From Streptomyces ficellus (GTDB lineage: Bacteria > Actinomycetota > Actinomycetes > Streptomycetales > Streptomycetaceae), in assembly GCF_009739905.1 (NCBI RefSeq), contig NZ_CP034279.1:2604001-2668000 (forward strand): DNA of 64,000 nucleotides, given 5' to 3'. The notes under the pieces were generated by a model. The model worked only from the letters and a program-made list of their open reading frames with translations, was not told the origin of the DNA and searched no databases. Shown here piece by piece: positions 56,832-64,000 of the stretch (within the stretch, counting starts at the first letter, position 1; every line of letters begins with the position of its first letter). A program made the position numbers and the translations under genes.

Positions 56832-58153
56832 TCGCCCTCCCGGGGCGCGTCCCCCTTCGCGGGCGGCGTCCCGGTTCCGTTGTGGACCGTGGACCCGTGC
56901 GCCACGGGGGCGGCGCGCAGCGCCTGTTCCTGGCTGTACGCGCGCAGGTAGCCGACAACCGTGTTGGTGACGGCGACCAGCGGGACCGCCACTACGGCGC
57001 CGCCGATCCCGGCGACCAGACCGCCCGAGGCGACGGCGAGGACGACCGCGAGGGGGTGCACCCGTACCGCGCGTCCCAGGATGAACGGCTGGAGCACGTG
57101 GCCCTCGATCTGCTGGACCGCGAGCACCACCAGGAGCACCATCAGCGCGGTGAACACGCCCTGGGTCACCAGCGCGACGATCACCGCGAGCGCGCCCGAG
57201 ACGACCGCTCCGACCAGTGGGATGAAGGAGAACAGGAAGATGAACACGCCCAGCGGCACGGCGAGCGGCACGTCGAGGAAGTAGATGCCGAGGCCGATGA
57301 AGATGGCGTCGATCAGCGCGACGATCACCGTTCCGCGCACATAGGCGGTGAGGGTGCGCCAGGCGCGCGGGCCGGCGCCCGCGACGCCGGGACGGGCCTG
57401 GGCGGGGACCAGTTTCAGCCACCAGGTCCACACCTTCTTGCCGTCGTACAGCAGGAAGAGCGTGGAGAACATCGTCAGCAGGATGCCGGTGAGGATCTCC
57501 ACCATGACGGTCACGCCCTGGAGGCCGGCGGTGGTGATCTCCTCGGTGTTCGTCCCGATCGTGTCGCTGAGGTTCTTGGCGATGTCGTTGATCTGCTGCT
57601 CGGTGACGTGGAACGGGCTGTCCAGCAGCCACGCCTTGAGTTCGTCGATGCCGTCACGGACGCGGTCGGAGATGTCGCCCAGGTTGTCCATCACCTGCCA
57701 GACGACGAACCAGCCGACCAGCCCCATGATGACGAAGCCGGTGATGGCGGTGACGGCCGTGGCGAGCCCGCGCGGCAGGCCGAAGGTCCGAAGCCGGGCC
57801 ACGGTGGGCTGGAGCAGGGCGGTGATCAGCAACGCGGCGACGAAGGCGAGGACCACCAGCTGGACCTCGCTGATGGCCTTCATCAGCACCCACAGGGTGC
57901 CCGCGAGGACCAGCAGCCGCCAGCCCGCCTCCGCGGCGACCCGCATCCCCCAGGGGATGGCGTCGACAGGATCCGGCCGTGCGGCGACGGCGGGGGCGTA
58001 CGTGGGGGGCGCGGGAACGCTGTCCGGTACGGCGGCCGGCTCGTCGCCGGGCTCCTGCCCGGACTCGCCCGCGGCTCGGCGCTCGTCCAACCGCTGTCCC
58101 ATCCGGGTCAGGCCGGCTCCCAGTCTGCCGAGCCACCCTGGCACTTTCGACAT
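56828..58153 (-). CDS. AI-2E family transporter
   Basis: 441-aa membrane protein with about eight helices. The N-terminal cytoplasmic part is Pro/Ala-rich. The family loop FLFSFIPLVGAVVSGALAVIVAL lies near 315-340, and QIEGHVLQPFILGRAVRVHPLAVVLAV near 365-390. Members export signals, Na/H or small molecules; the substrate is unknown. The ATG at 58153 follows an AGAGAAG purine stretch. Confidence 0.92.
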   Translation of the reverse strand: MSKVPGWLGRLGAGLTRMGQRLDERRAAGESGQEPGDEPAAVPDSVPAPPTYAPAVAARPDPVDAIPWGMRVAAEAGWRLLVLAGTLWVLMKAISEVQLVVLAFVAALLITALLQPTVARLRTFGLPRGLATAVTAITGFVIMGLVGWFVVWQVMDNLGDISDRVRDGIDELKAWLLDSPFHVTEQQINDIAKNLSDTIGTNTEEITTAGLQGVTVMVEILTGILLTMFSTLFLLYDGKKVWTWWLKLVPAQARPGVAGAGPRAWRTLTAYVRGTVIVALIDAIFIGLGIYFLDVPLAVPLGVFIFLFSFIPLVGAVVSGALAVIVALVTQGVFTALMVLLVVLAVQQIEGHVLQPFILGRAVRVHPLAVVLAVASGGLVAGIGGAVVAVPLVAVTNTVVGYLRAYSQEQALRAAPVAHGSTVHNGTGTPPAKGDAPREGE

Positions 58154-58212
58154 GATCTTCTCTCTTCCCCCCACCACTCCCCCCGGGAGTTACGGCCCCG
58201 ACGGTACACGCA

Positions 58213-58247
58213 CGGAGCCCCTCACCGTAGGACGGTGAGGGGCTCCG
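58213..58247 (-). terminator. Terminator of the transglycosylase gene
   Basis: Perfect 16-base arms (CGGAGCCCCTCACCGT and its complement) with a 3-base loop, 44 bases after the stop codon. Confidence 0.85.
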
Positions 58248-58290
58248 CGGAGTTGAGCCGGTGGCGCGGCCCGGTACGACCCGGTTGGGC

Positions 58291-59013
58291 CTAGTACCAG
58301 TTGTTGGCCTGCCAGAAGTCCCAGGCGCCGCAGGGGCTGCCGTAGCGCTCGTTCATGTAGTTCAGGCCCCACTTGATCTGCGTGGCGGGGTTGGTCTGCC
58401 AGTCGGCGCCGGCGGAGGCCATCTTGGAGCCGGGGAGCGCCTGGACCAGGCCGTACGCGCCCGAGGACGGGTTCTGCGCGCGGTAGTTCCAGGTGGACTC
58501 GTGGTCCACGATGTTGCTGAAGCACTGGAACTGGTCGCCCGGCACCATCTGACGGGCCATCGCCTGGACCTCGGAGACGCTGTACGAGGACTGCGGGGCG
58601 AAGCTGGAGGCACTGCGGACCTCGTCGCGGCTGGCCCGCTCCTCGGCCTCGCGCTGCTTGCGCTCCTCCTCCGCCTTGGCCTTCTCGGCCTTGGCGGCTT
58701 CCTCGTCCGCGGCGGCCTTCTTGGCCTGGGCGTCCTTGGCGGCCTGGATGCGCGCGGCTTCCTCGGCGGACTTCTGCGCCGCCGAGTCCGCGGCGGCGGC
58801 CTGGGCCTCTGCCTGCTGCGTCAGCGACGAGACCTGTACCTGGGCCTGCTGGCCGACAGGGATGTCCGCGAGGAGGGTCGCGTCGGCGGCAGCGGCCTCG
58901 ATGTTGTCGTTCGAGGGCTGGGTGTCGCCCGAAGCGACGCCCACGACGGCGCCGACGGTGGTGACCGCAGTGGCCGAAGCCACCGCGAATCCCCGGACCG
59001 AGATCCGGCTCAC
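58291..59013 (-). CDS. Secreted lytic transglycosylase (SLT-type) with coiled-coil linker
   Basis: 240-aa exported cell-wall hydrolase. The signal peptide covers about residues 1-34 (SRISVRGFAVASATAVTTVGAVVGVASG). An Ala/Glu/Lys-rich coiled coil spans about 62-130. The C-terminal SLT-like domain has the catalytic Glu in VDHESTWNY near 172, AYGLVQALPGSKM and the final CGAWDFWQANNWY. The GTG at 59013 has AGGA six bases upstream; the ATG at 59031 is less likely. It cleaves peptidoglycan, probably at germination or growth. Confidence 0.93.
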   Translation of the reverse strand: MSRISVRGFAVASATAVTTVGAVVGVASGDTQPSNDNIEAAAADATLLADIPVGQQAQVQVSSLTQQAEAQAAAADSAAQKSAEEAARIQAAKDAQAKKAAADEEAAKAEKAKAEEERKQREAEERASRDEVRSASSFAPQSSYSVSEVQAMARQMVPGDQFQCFSNIVDHESTWNYRAQNPSSGAYGLVQALPGSKMASAGADWQTNPATQIKWGLNYMNERYGSPCGAWDFWQANNWY

Positions 59014-59140
59014 ACGGTTTCCTTCCAGCATCGCCCGCTTAGGTGACCTCACGGGCGAAAATCTTGCCCCTGACACTGGTCCCCCCACTGCTGGGTCACG
59101 GGGGACGCGGGCCCGGTGGGCAACTCCCTTGCGGGAGAGC
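59014..59140 (-). promoter_or_regulatory. Structured 5-prime leader of the transglycosylase gene
   Basis: Three successive hairpins: CGCCCG (59032) with CGGGCG (59057) enclosing AGGT/ACCT; TCCCCCC (59080) with GGGGGA (59105); CTCCC (59124) with GGGAG (59137). The first one lies just upstream of the ribosome-binding site. Streptomyces wall hydrolases often carry c-di-AMP (ydaO-type) riboswitches, but I could not match the full consensus here. Confidence 0.4.
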
Positions 59141-59273
59141 CGCGTGGTGCTGCGGGCGGCATACGGCGAGCGACTGTTGAGTTGTGTCATGTGATGACAG
59201 GTGTGCCGTATGCGGGGCCTGACGGAAGCAAGACTCTGCCGGAAGCCGATACCGCAAGGCAATTCTTCGCTGC

Positions 59274-59289
59274 GTGTGAAAGCTCACAC
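59274..59289. promoter_or_regulatory. Crp-like palindrome GTGTGAAAGCTCACAC
   Basis: Perfect GTGTGA-N4-TCACAC dyad. It contains GTG-N6-CAC, the consensus I recall for Streptomyces Crp. It lies about 260 bases upstream of the transglycosylase start codon, beyond the structured leader, where an activator site would be expected. Confidence 0.5.
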
Positions 59290-59331
59290 CCCAGCCGTCC
59301 CAGGAGTTTTGCGGATTGCGTCGCACAGCAC

Positions 59332-59373
59332 GGCGCCGCCCGGCTAAGCTCTCGCGCTTTGCCGGGCGGCGCC
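59332..59373 (-). terminator. phoH terminator
   Basis: GGCGCCGCCCGGC (59332) pairs perfectly with GCCGGGCGGCGCC (59361-59373) across a 16-base loop, just beyond the phoH stop. Confidence 0.8.
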
Positions 59374-59396
59374 AATTCCATGTCGGATTTGGGGCG

Positions 59397-60716
59397 TTAA
59401 ATCTGACCGTCCTCCAGCATTTCGGTCACGAGGGCGGCGATCTGCGAACGCTCCGAGCGGGTCAGGGTGACGTGCGCGAAGAGCGGATGCCCCTTCAGTT
59501 TCTCGACCACGGCGACGACTCCGTCGTACCGGCCGACCCGGAGGTTGTCGCGCTGCGCCACGTCGTGCGTCAGTACGACTCGGGAATTCGCCCCGATACG
59601 GGACAACACGGTCAGCAGGACGTTGCGTTCGAGGGACTGCGCCTCGTCGACGATGACGAACGCGTCGTGCAGCGAGCGGCCCCGGATGTGGGTGAGCGGG
59701 AGGACCTCCAGCATGCCCCGGCTCAGCACCTCCTCGATGACCTCGCGCCCCGCCACCGCCGACAGCGTGTCGAACACCGCCTGCGCCCAGGGGCTCATCT
59801 TCTCGGCCTCGGTGCCCGGGAGGTAGCCGAGTTCCTGGCCGCCGACCGCGTACAGCGGCCGGAAGACCATCACCTTCTGGTGCTGCCGGCGCTCCAGGAC
59901 CGCCTCCAGGCCGGCGCACAGCGCGAGCGCCGACTTGCCGGTGCCCGCCCGGCCGCCCATCGAGAGGATGCCGACGTCCGGGTCCAGGAGCAGGTCGAGC
60001 GCGATCCGCTGCTCGGCGCTGCGGCCGCGGATGCCGAACGCCTCCCGGTCGCCCCTGACCAGGCGGACGTTCCCCTCCGCGGTGACCCTGCCGAGCGCCT
60101 TGCCCCGCTCGGACTGGAGGACCAGCCCGGTGTGCACGGGCAGCTCGGCCGCCTCCGGGACGTACAGCCTCTCCTCCGTGAACAGCAGGTCGACCTGCTC
60201 GGCGGACAGGGTCAGTTCGGACATTCCGGTCCAGCCGGAGTCCGTGATGGCGAGCTCCGCCCGGTACTCCTCGGCGAGGAGGCCCACGGAGGACGCCTTG
60301 ATGCGCAGGGGCAGGTCCTTCGACACGACGGTGACGTCGTACCCCTCGGCCTGGAGGTTGCGCGCGACGGCCAGGATCCGTGAGTCGTTGTCACCGAGGC
60401 GGTAGCCGGCCGGGAGCACGCCGGGATCCGAGTGGTTGAGCTCGACCCGCAGGGTCCCGCCGAAGTCCCCGACGGGGAGCGGGGCGTCGAGGCGGCCGTG
60501 CCGGATCCGGAAGTCGTCCAGCAGGCGCAGCGCCTGCCGGGCGAAGTAGCCCAGCTCCGGGTGGTGCCTCTTGGCCTCCAGCTCCGTGACGACCACGATC
60601 GGGAGCACGACTTCGTGCTCCTCGAAGCGGGCCATGGCGCCGGGATCGGCCAGCAGGACGCTGGTGTCGAGAACGTAGGTGCGCCTGTCGTTGCGGCGCT
60701 TTGTGCTGTTCACCAC
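59397..60716 (-). CDS. phoH: PIN-PhoH fusion protein (PhoH2-type RNA helicase/RNase)
   Basis: About 439 aa. The N-terminal PIN domain (about 1-150: [36 protein letters not shown]) carries the nuclease acidic residues. The C-terminal PhoH ATPase (about 225-438) has Walker [14 protein letters not shown] near 254 and Walker [12 protein letters not shown] near 355. Mycobacterial PhoH2 homologs unwind and cleave RNA. The start is one of two adjacent GTG codons (60716 or 60713). No small antitoxin-like gene is seen upstream, unlike mycobacterial phoAT. Confidence 0.93.
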   Translation of the reverse strand: MVNSTKRRNDRRTYVLDTSVLLADPGAMARFEEHEVVLPIVVVTELEAKRHHPELGYFARQALRLLDDFRIRHGRLDAPLPVGDFGGTLRVELNHSDPGVLPAGYRLGDNDSRILAVARNLQAEGYDVTVVSKDLPLRIKASSVGLLAEEYRAELAITDSGWTGMSELTLSAEQVDLLFTEERLYVPEAAELPVHTGLVLQSERGKALGRVTAEGNVRLVRGDREAFGIRGRSAEQRIALDLLLDPDVGILSMGGRAGTGKSALALCAGLEAVLERRQHQKVMVFRPLYAVGGQELGYLPGTEAEKMSPWAQAVFDTLSAVAGREVIEEVLSRGMLEVLPLTHIRGRSLHDAFVIVDEAQSLERNVLLTVLSRIGANSRVVLTHDVAQRDNLRVGRYDGVVAVVEKLKGHPLFAHVTLTRSERSQIAALVTEMLEDGQI

Positions 60717-61028
60717 GGAAGGACCTACCCCCTCAGGTGAGGTCGGGTGCGACTTCGACGGCGTCGCGGGGGGATGGGACCGGGCTCTGGCCACGATGCG
60801 CGGGCCGAGCTCCGGCCCTCCGCGTCGTCCGTGCGTGTCCTGCACGGTCGTCCTGGTGCAAAGGGCCTCCCGGGCGAGCGGGCTGGCGTGCCGCTCGCAC
60901 TGGAAGGGGTATTCCCTCGAACGCCCGCCGCCATGCCATGGCATATGACGACGGGTGGGTGAACGTGGGGTGACGGGGCCGTCCACCCGCCTCGGCGCGT
61001 CTTCCCCGGACCTCCGGGGAACGGCCCG
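60717..61028. other. Gene-free gap between phoH and the cis-prenyltransferase gene
   Basis: 312 bases with no credible gene. It must hold the phoH promoter. A perfect TTCCCCGGA-CC-TCCGGGGAA hairpin (61002-61021) lies eight bases beyond the prenyltransferase stop and probably terminates it. Confidence 0.6.
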
Positions 61029-61790
61029 TCAGGTGCCGTAGCGCCGGTGGCGGGCGGCGTAGTCGCGCAACGCGCGGAGGAAGTCGACCTTGCGGAAGGC
61101 CGGCCAGTGGACCTCGCAGAAGTAGTACTCCGAGTGGGCGCTCTGCCAGAGCATGAAGCCCGACAGGCGCTGCTCGCCGCTGGTGCGGATCACCAGGTCC
61201 GGGTCGGGCTGCCCGCGCGTGTACAGGTGCTCCGAGATGTGCTCGACGTCGACGATCTCGGCGAGCTCCTCGAAGCTCGTGCCCTTGTCGGCGTGCTCCA
61301 GCAGCAGCGAGCGGACCGCGTCCGCGATCTCCTGGCGGCCGCCGTAGCCGACGGCGACGTTCACCAGTATCCCGGTGCGGTCGCGGGTGGCCTCCTGGGC
61401 CTCCTTCAGCACCGCCTGCGTACGGGCGGGCAGCAGGTCCATCGTGCCGACGTGGTGGACGCGCCACCGGCCGTCGGCGGCGAGGTCGCGGACCGCGTTC
61501 TCGATGATGCCGAGGAGCGGCACCAGCTGCTCCTCGGGCCGGTTGAGGTTGTCGGTGGACAGCATCCAGAGCGTGACGACCTCGACGTCCGTCTCGGCGC
61601 ACCAGCCCAGCAGCTCCTGGATCTTGCTCGCGCCGGCCTTGTGCCCCTGCTCCGGAGTGCCTCCGGACGCCTTCGCCCAGCGGCGGTTCCCATCGAGGAT
61701 GACGCCGATGTGCTTGGGCACCTGGGCGTGGTCGAGGCGGCCCTCCACCCGGCGTGCGTAGAGCCTGTACACCAGGTCGCGCAAGTTCAC
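61029..61790 (-). CDS. Isoprenyl transferase (cis-prenyltransferase, undecaprenyl/Z-FPP synthase type)
   Basis: 253-aa cis-prenyltransferase that condenses IPP onto an allylic diphosphate. The catalytic Asp is D33 in GVILDGNRRWA. LWMLSTDNLNR, VAVGYGGRQEIADAVR, RTSGEQRLSGFMLWQSAHSEYYF and the C-terminal RYG match the family. Actinobacteria often have two such enzymes (long- and short-chain), so product length is undecided. The GTG at 61790 has AGAGG upstream. It may supply lipid carriers together with ispH products. Confidence 0.93.
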   Translation of the reverse strand: MNLRDLVYRLYARRVEGRLDHAQVPKHIGVILDGNRRWAKASGGTPEQGHKAGASKIQELLGWCAETDVEVVTLWMLSTDNLNRPEEQLVPLLGIIENAVRDLAADGRWRVHHVGTMDLLPARTQAVLKEAQEATRDRTGILVNVAVGYGGRQEIADAVRSLLLEHADKGTSFEELAEIVDVEHISEHLYTRGQPDPDLVIRTSGEQRLSGFMLWQSAHSEYYFCEVHWPAFRKVDFLRALRDYAARHRRYGT

Positions 61791-61966
61791 CGATTTCACC
61801 TCTCGATTGCTGACGGGCCCGCCACGGCGTCGGCCCAGGGAGACAGGGGGAAGCGGCACCGCTCGCTCCCGGCGCACCGCGGCTGTCCCCGAAGCCGCCA
61901 CATTACTGCGCGGGGGTCACGGCGGCCCAACCCGGTCTGTCACAAGTCCGTGATAAGGAGAGAGGC

Positions 61967-63004
61967 GTGACTGATTCCCCCGCATACCGCCCCGCCGGCA
62001 ACCGCTACGACGCCATGGAATACCGCCGTACCGGTCGCAGCGGGCTCAAACTCCCCGCCGTCTCGCTGGGCCTGTGGCACAACTTCGGCGACGACCGCAC
62101 CCTCGCCTCGCAGCGCGCGATCCTCCGCCGCGCCTTCGACCTGGGCGTGACGCACTTCGACCTGGCGAACAACTACGGGCCGCCGCCCGGGTCGGCCGAG
62201 TCCAACTTCGGCAAGATCTTCGCCCAGGACCTCGCGCCGTACCGGGACGAACTGGTCCTGTCCACCAAAGCCGGTTACCTGATGCACCCCGGGCCGTACG
62301 GCGAGTGGGGCTCCCGCAAGTACCTGCTGTCGTCACTGGACGCCTCGCTGAAGCGGATGGGCGTCGACTACGTGGACATCTTCTACTCGCACCGCTTCGA
62401 CAAGGACACCCCGCTGGAGGAGACGATGGGCGCCCTCGCGTCCGCCGTCCAGCAGGGCAAGGCGCTGTACGCGGGCGTCTCCTCGTACAGCGGCGCGCAG
62501 ACCGCCGAGGCGGCCCGGCTGCTGCGGGAGATGGGCGTCCCGGCGCTGATCCACCAGCCCTCGTACTCGATGATCAACCGCTGGACCGAGGAGGACGGGC
62601 TCCTCGACACCCTGGAGGAGCAGGGCATGGGCTGCATCTCCTTCGCGCCGCTCGCGCAGGGCCTGCTCACGGGCAAGTACCTCCAAGGCATCCCCGAGGG
62701 CTCGCGCGCCACCCAGGGCAAGTCCCTGGACCCGGGCCTGCTCTCCGAGGAGGTCGTCCGGCGGCTGCGCGGCCTCGACGAGATCGCCCGGCGGCGCGGC
62801 CAGTCGCTGGCGCAGCTGGCGCTGACGTGGGTGCTGCGGGACGAGCGGATGACGTCGGCGCTGATCGGCGCGTCGAGCGTGAAGCAGCTCGAGGAGAACA
62901 TCGCCGCGCTGGCCGGTCCGCCGCTGACGGACGAGGAGCTGAAGGAGATCGACTCGTACGCGGTCGACACCGCCGGCACCAACATCTGGGCCGCGCGGAG
63001 CTGA
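61967..63004 (+). CDS. Aldo/keto reductase (YghZ-like L-glyceraldehyde 3-phosphate reductase type)
   Basis: 345-aa NADPH-dependent reductase. The barrel shows THFDLANNYGPPPGSAE (catalytic Asp and Tyr), STKAGYLM (Lys), FYSHRFDKDTPLEE (His) and the C-terminal cofactor site LIGASSVKQLEENIAAL. The NYGPPPGSAE segment is specific to the YghZ/KefF-associated branch. The GTG at 61967 has AAGGAG nearby. Single-gene unit closed by the hairpin at 63094. Confidence 0.93.
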   Translation: MTDSPAYRPAGNRYDAMEYRRTGRSGLKLPAVSLGLWHNFGDDRTLASQRAILRRAFDLGVTHFDLANNYGPPPGSAESNFGKIFAQDLAPYRDELVLSTKAGYLMHPGPYGEWGSRKYLLSSLDASLKRMGVDYVDIFYSHRFDKDTPLEETMGALASAVQQGKALYAGVSSYSGAQTAEAARLLREMGVPALIHQPSYSMINRWTEEDGLLDTLEEQGMGCISFAPLAQGLLTGKYLQGIPEGSRATQGKSLDPGLLSEEVVRRLRGLDEIARRRGQSLAQLALTWVLRDERMTSALIGASSVKQLEENIAALAGPPLTDEELKEIDSYAVDTAGTNIWAARS

Positions 63005-63394
63005 CGGACCGCGCGCCCCGACGGGTCTGCCGGGGTCCTGGCGGGGCCCGACGGGCGGGCCTGACGAGGGGCCCTGACGGGTGGAAAAGAAAACGGGCCG
63101 GTCCGTGGGGGGGATACGGACCGGCCCGAGGGGGGGGTTTCCACCATAACCCTTCGTAAGTGATGCTGCGTGCCACGACATGCCGCACATGCGCTCCGAA
63201 AGAACGGGGCCTCGCGGAGCCCGGGTCGTGACCGGGCCGGGCCCCGGCCGGGACCGGGCCCGGAGCAGGGAATCCGGCCCGTGCCCGCACCAGGCCCCGG
63301 CGGCCGCCGTGTACTTCCCAAGGGGGACCCCGCCGGAAGGGCGCCGCGTTGACGGCCCGCCGGAGGGAGGGCGGACGGGCCGCGCCGGTGGCGT
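63005..63394. other. Convergent gap with two hairpins and no gene
   Basis: 390 bases between convergent genes. CGGGCCGGTCCGT/ACGGACCGGCCCG (63094-63128) is the reductase terminator. CGGCCCGCCG/CGGACGGGCCG (63353-63382, one bulge) probably terminates the membrane-protein gene. Between them is a GGGCCGGG-rich low-complexity stretch. No coding potential recognised. Confidence 0.7.
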
Positions 63395-64000
63395 TCAGCC
63401 CCGCCGCAGCAGGGTGATGCCGTCACGCTCGGCGACCTTCCGGTAGCCGTGGCGCTCCTGCGCGGCGGCCAGCTCGGCCTCCTGCCGCTCGATGGGGTAG
63501 GGCCAGTGCCCCGTCTTGTACGGCCAGGCCTCCGGGGCGCGCCGGTCGTGGACGATCCACTGCGCGGTGGGCGGCGGGAGGCGCTTGTTGTCGTACTGGT
63601 AGAGCTTCCCCTCCACCGGGAACGTCGGGAAGACGACGACCGTGCAGCGGGAAGTGAGCTGCGGGACCAGCCGGTTCGAGGCGGCCACGGTCGCGCCGTC
63701 CGGGATTCGCGCGAGCAGCGCGCGGGCGGCCCCGACGTGCGGGGTGCCGCGCCAGGTGGCGCGCTGGGCCAGCTGGGCGAGCGGGAAGGACGGCAGCATC
63801 ACCAGGGTCACCGCGAGGACGGTGGCGAGCGAGGCGCGGACGTGGCGGGAGGCGAGCGGGTGGCCGGTGCGGCGCCAGACGGTCAGCGCGTCGATCAGCC
63901 CGGCGACGACGACCGGCATCAGGACGGCGCTGTAGTGGAACGCGGTGCCCCAGTGGAAACCGTTGTCCGACATCATCCGCCAGGCGAGCGTCGGCACGGC
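63395..64000 (-). CDS. DUF2079-type polytopic membrane protein, N-terminus beyond window
   Basis: The C-terminal ~200 residues are visible. Two membrane helices (HYSAVLMPVVVAGLIDAL and ASLATVLAVTLVMLPSFPLAQ) are followed by an extracellular domain (RIPDGATVAASNRLVPQLTSR, VVFPTFPV, WIVHDRRAPEAWPY). The frame stays open to the window edge. This C-terminal pattern matches DUF2079 glycosyltransferase-like membrane proteins (GT-C fold). Function unknown. Confidence 0.7.
   Translation of the reverse strand, partial: AVPTLAWRMMSDNGFHWGTAFHYSAVLMPVVVAGLIDALTVWRRTGHPLASRHVRASLATVLAVTLVMLPSFPLAQLAQRATWRGTPHVGAARALLARIPDGATVAASNRLVPQLTSRCTVVVFPTFPVEGKLYQYDNKRLPPPTAQWIVHDRRAPEAWPYKTGHWPYPIERQEAELAAAQERHGYRKVAERDGITLLRRG

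Noticed and set aside
59014..59240. A confident c-di-AMP (ydaO) riboswitch call
   Set aside because: Some motif-like pieces (GGGGGGACC, GGGGCAAG) are present, but the conserved 3-prime part and overall length could not be matched by eye. It is kept only as a structured leader.

Overview
The window is very GC-rich (about 73-75 percent) and reads as actinobacterial, almost certainly Streptomyces. The signs are a WhiB-family (Wbl) regulator, SpoIIE-type phosphatases fused to HATPase anti-sigma domains, an ATP-binding RsbW-like protein, DUF1707/DUF4245/DUF4190/DUF402 proteins, divergent oxyR-ahpCD, frequent GTG starts, ATGA or GTGA start-stop overlaps, and a single in-frame TTA (bldA) codon. From about 27 kb rightwards the gene order (ychF, ppgK, ispH, xseAB, glpX, wblI, fumB, fumC, a SpoIIE phosphatase, a class A PBP, oxyR/ahpCD, phoH, cis-prenyltransferase) is, from memory, that of the conserved Streptomyces chromosome core. 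The name-level calls rest on motif recognition, not on searches.

Layout. 1-6.3 kb: a peptide-type ABC substrate-binding lipoprotein (cut by the window edge), a small coiled-coil protein and an sdhCAB succinate dehydrogenase operon of the mycobacterial Sdh1 type. 6.3-9.3 kb: a membrane-anchored GH18-like protein, divergent from a TPM-domain gene broken by a frameshift with missing sequence. 9.4-14.5 kb: a PAS-PAS-GAF-SpoIIE-HATPase phosphatase, an RsbW-like kinase, a Nudix hydrolase, a SPOR mini-protein and a GntR/UTRA regulator. 14.6-23.1 kb: a DUF4190 membrane protein, a secreted S8 protease with a P domain, a threonine-synthase-like PLP enzyme, a DUF4242 protein, a two-component system and a membrane-tethered serine hydrolase.

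23.1-26.8 kb is a small accessory island. It holds an intergenic repeat abutting a 22-codon MerR remnant, about 430 bp of gene-free DNA, a SNF2-type helicase with a helix-hairpin-helix N-terminal module, and a divergent RHH/PIN (VapBC-like) toxin-antitoxin pair, closed by a strong hairpin shared with ychF.

26.8-43.4 kb is housekeeping: GTPase, polyphosphate glucokinase, isoprenoid synthesis (ispH), exonuclease VII, gluconeogenesis (glpX), and both a class I Fe-S fumarase and a class II fumarase. With the succinate dehydrogenase at the left end, three TCA-cycle loci lie in one window. 43.5-53.7 kb: a second SpoIIE phosphatase (with the TTA codon), a class A penicillin-binding protein with a repetitive tail, an SPFH/ribbon-helix-helix operon behind a perfect palindrome, and a PadR-controlled ABC exporter. 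53.8-64 kb: oxyR-ahpCD peroxide defence, an AI-2E-type permease, a secreted lytic transglycosylase with a structured leader and a Crp-like box, a PIN-PhoH protein, a cis-prenyltransferase, an aldo/keto reductase and a truncated DUF2079-type membrane protein.

No tRNA, rRNA, CRISPR array, intact transposase or biosynthetic gene cluster was seen. Many convergent or terminal gene ends carry near-perfect GC-rich hairpins.
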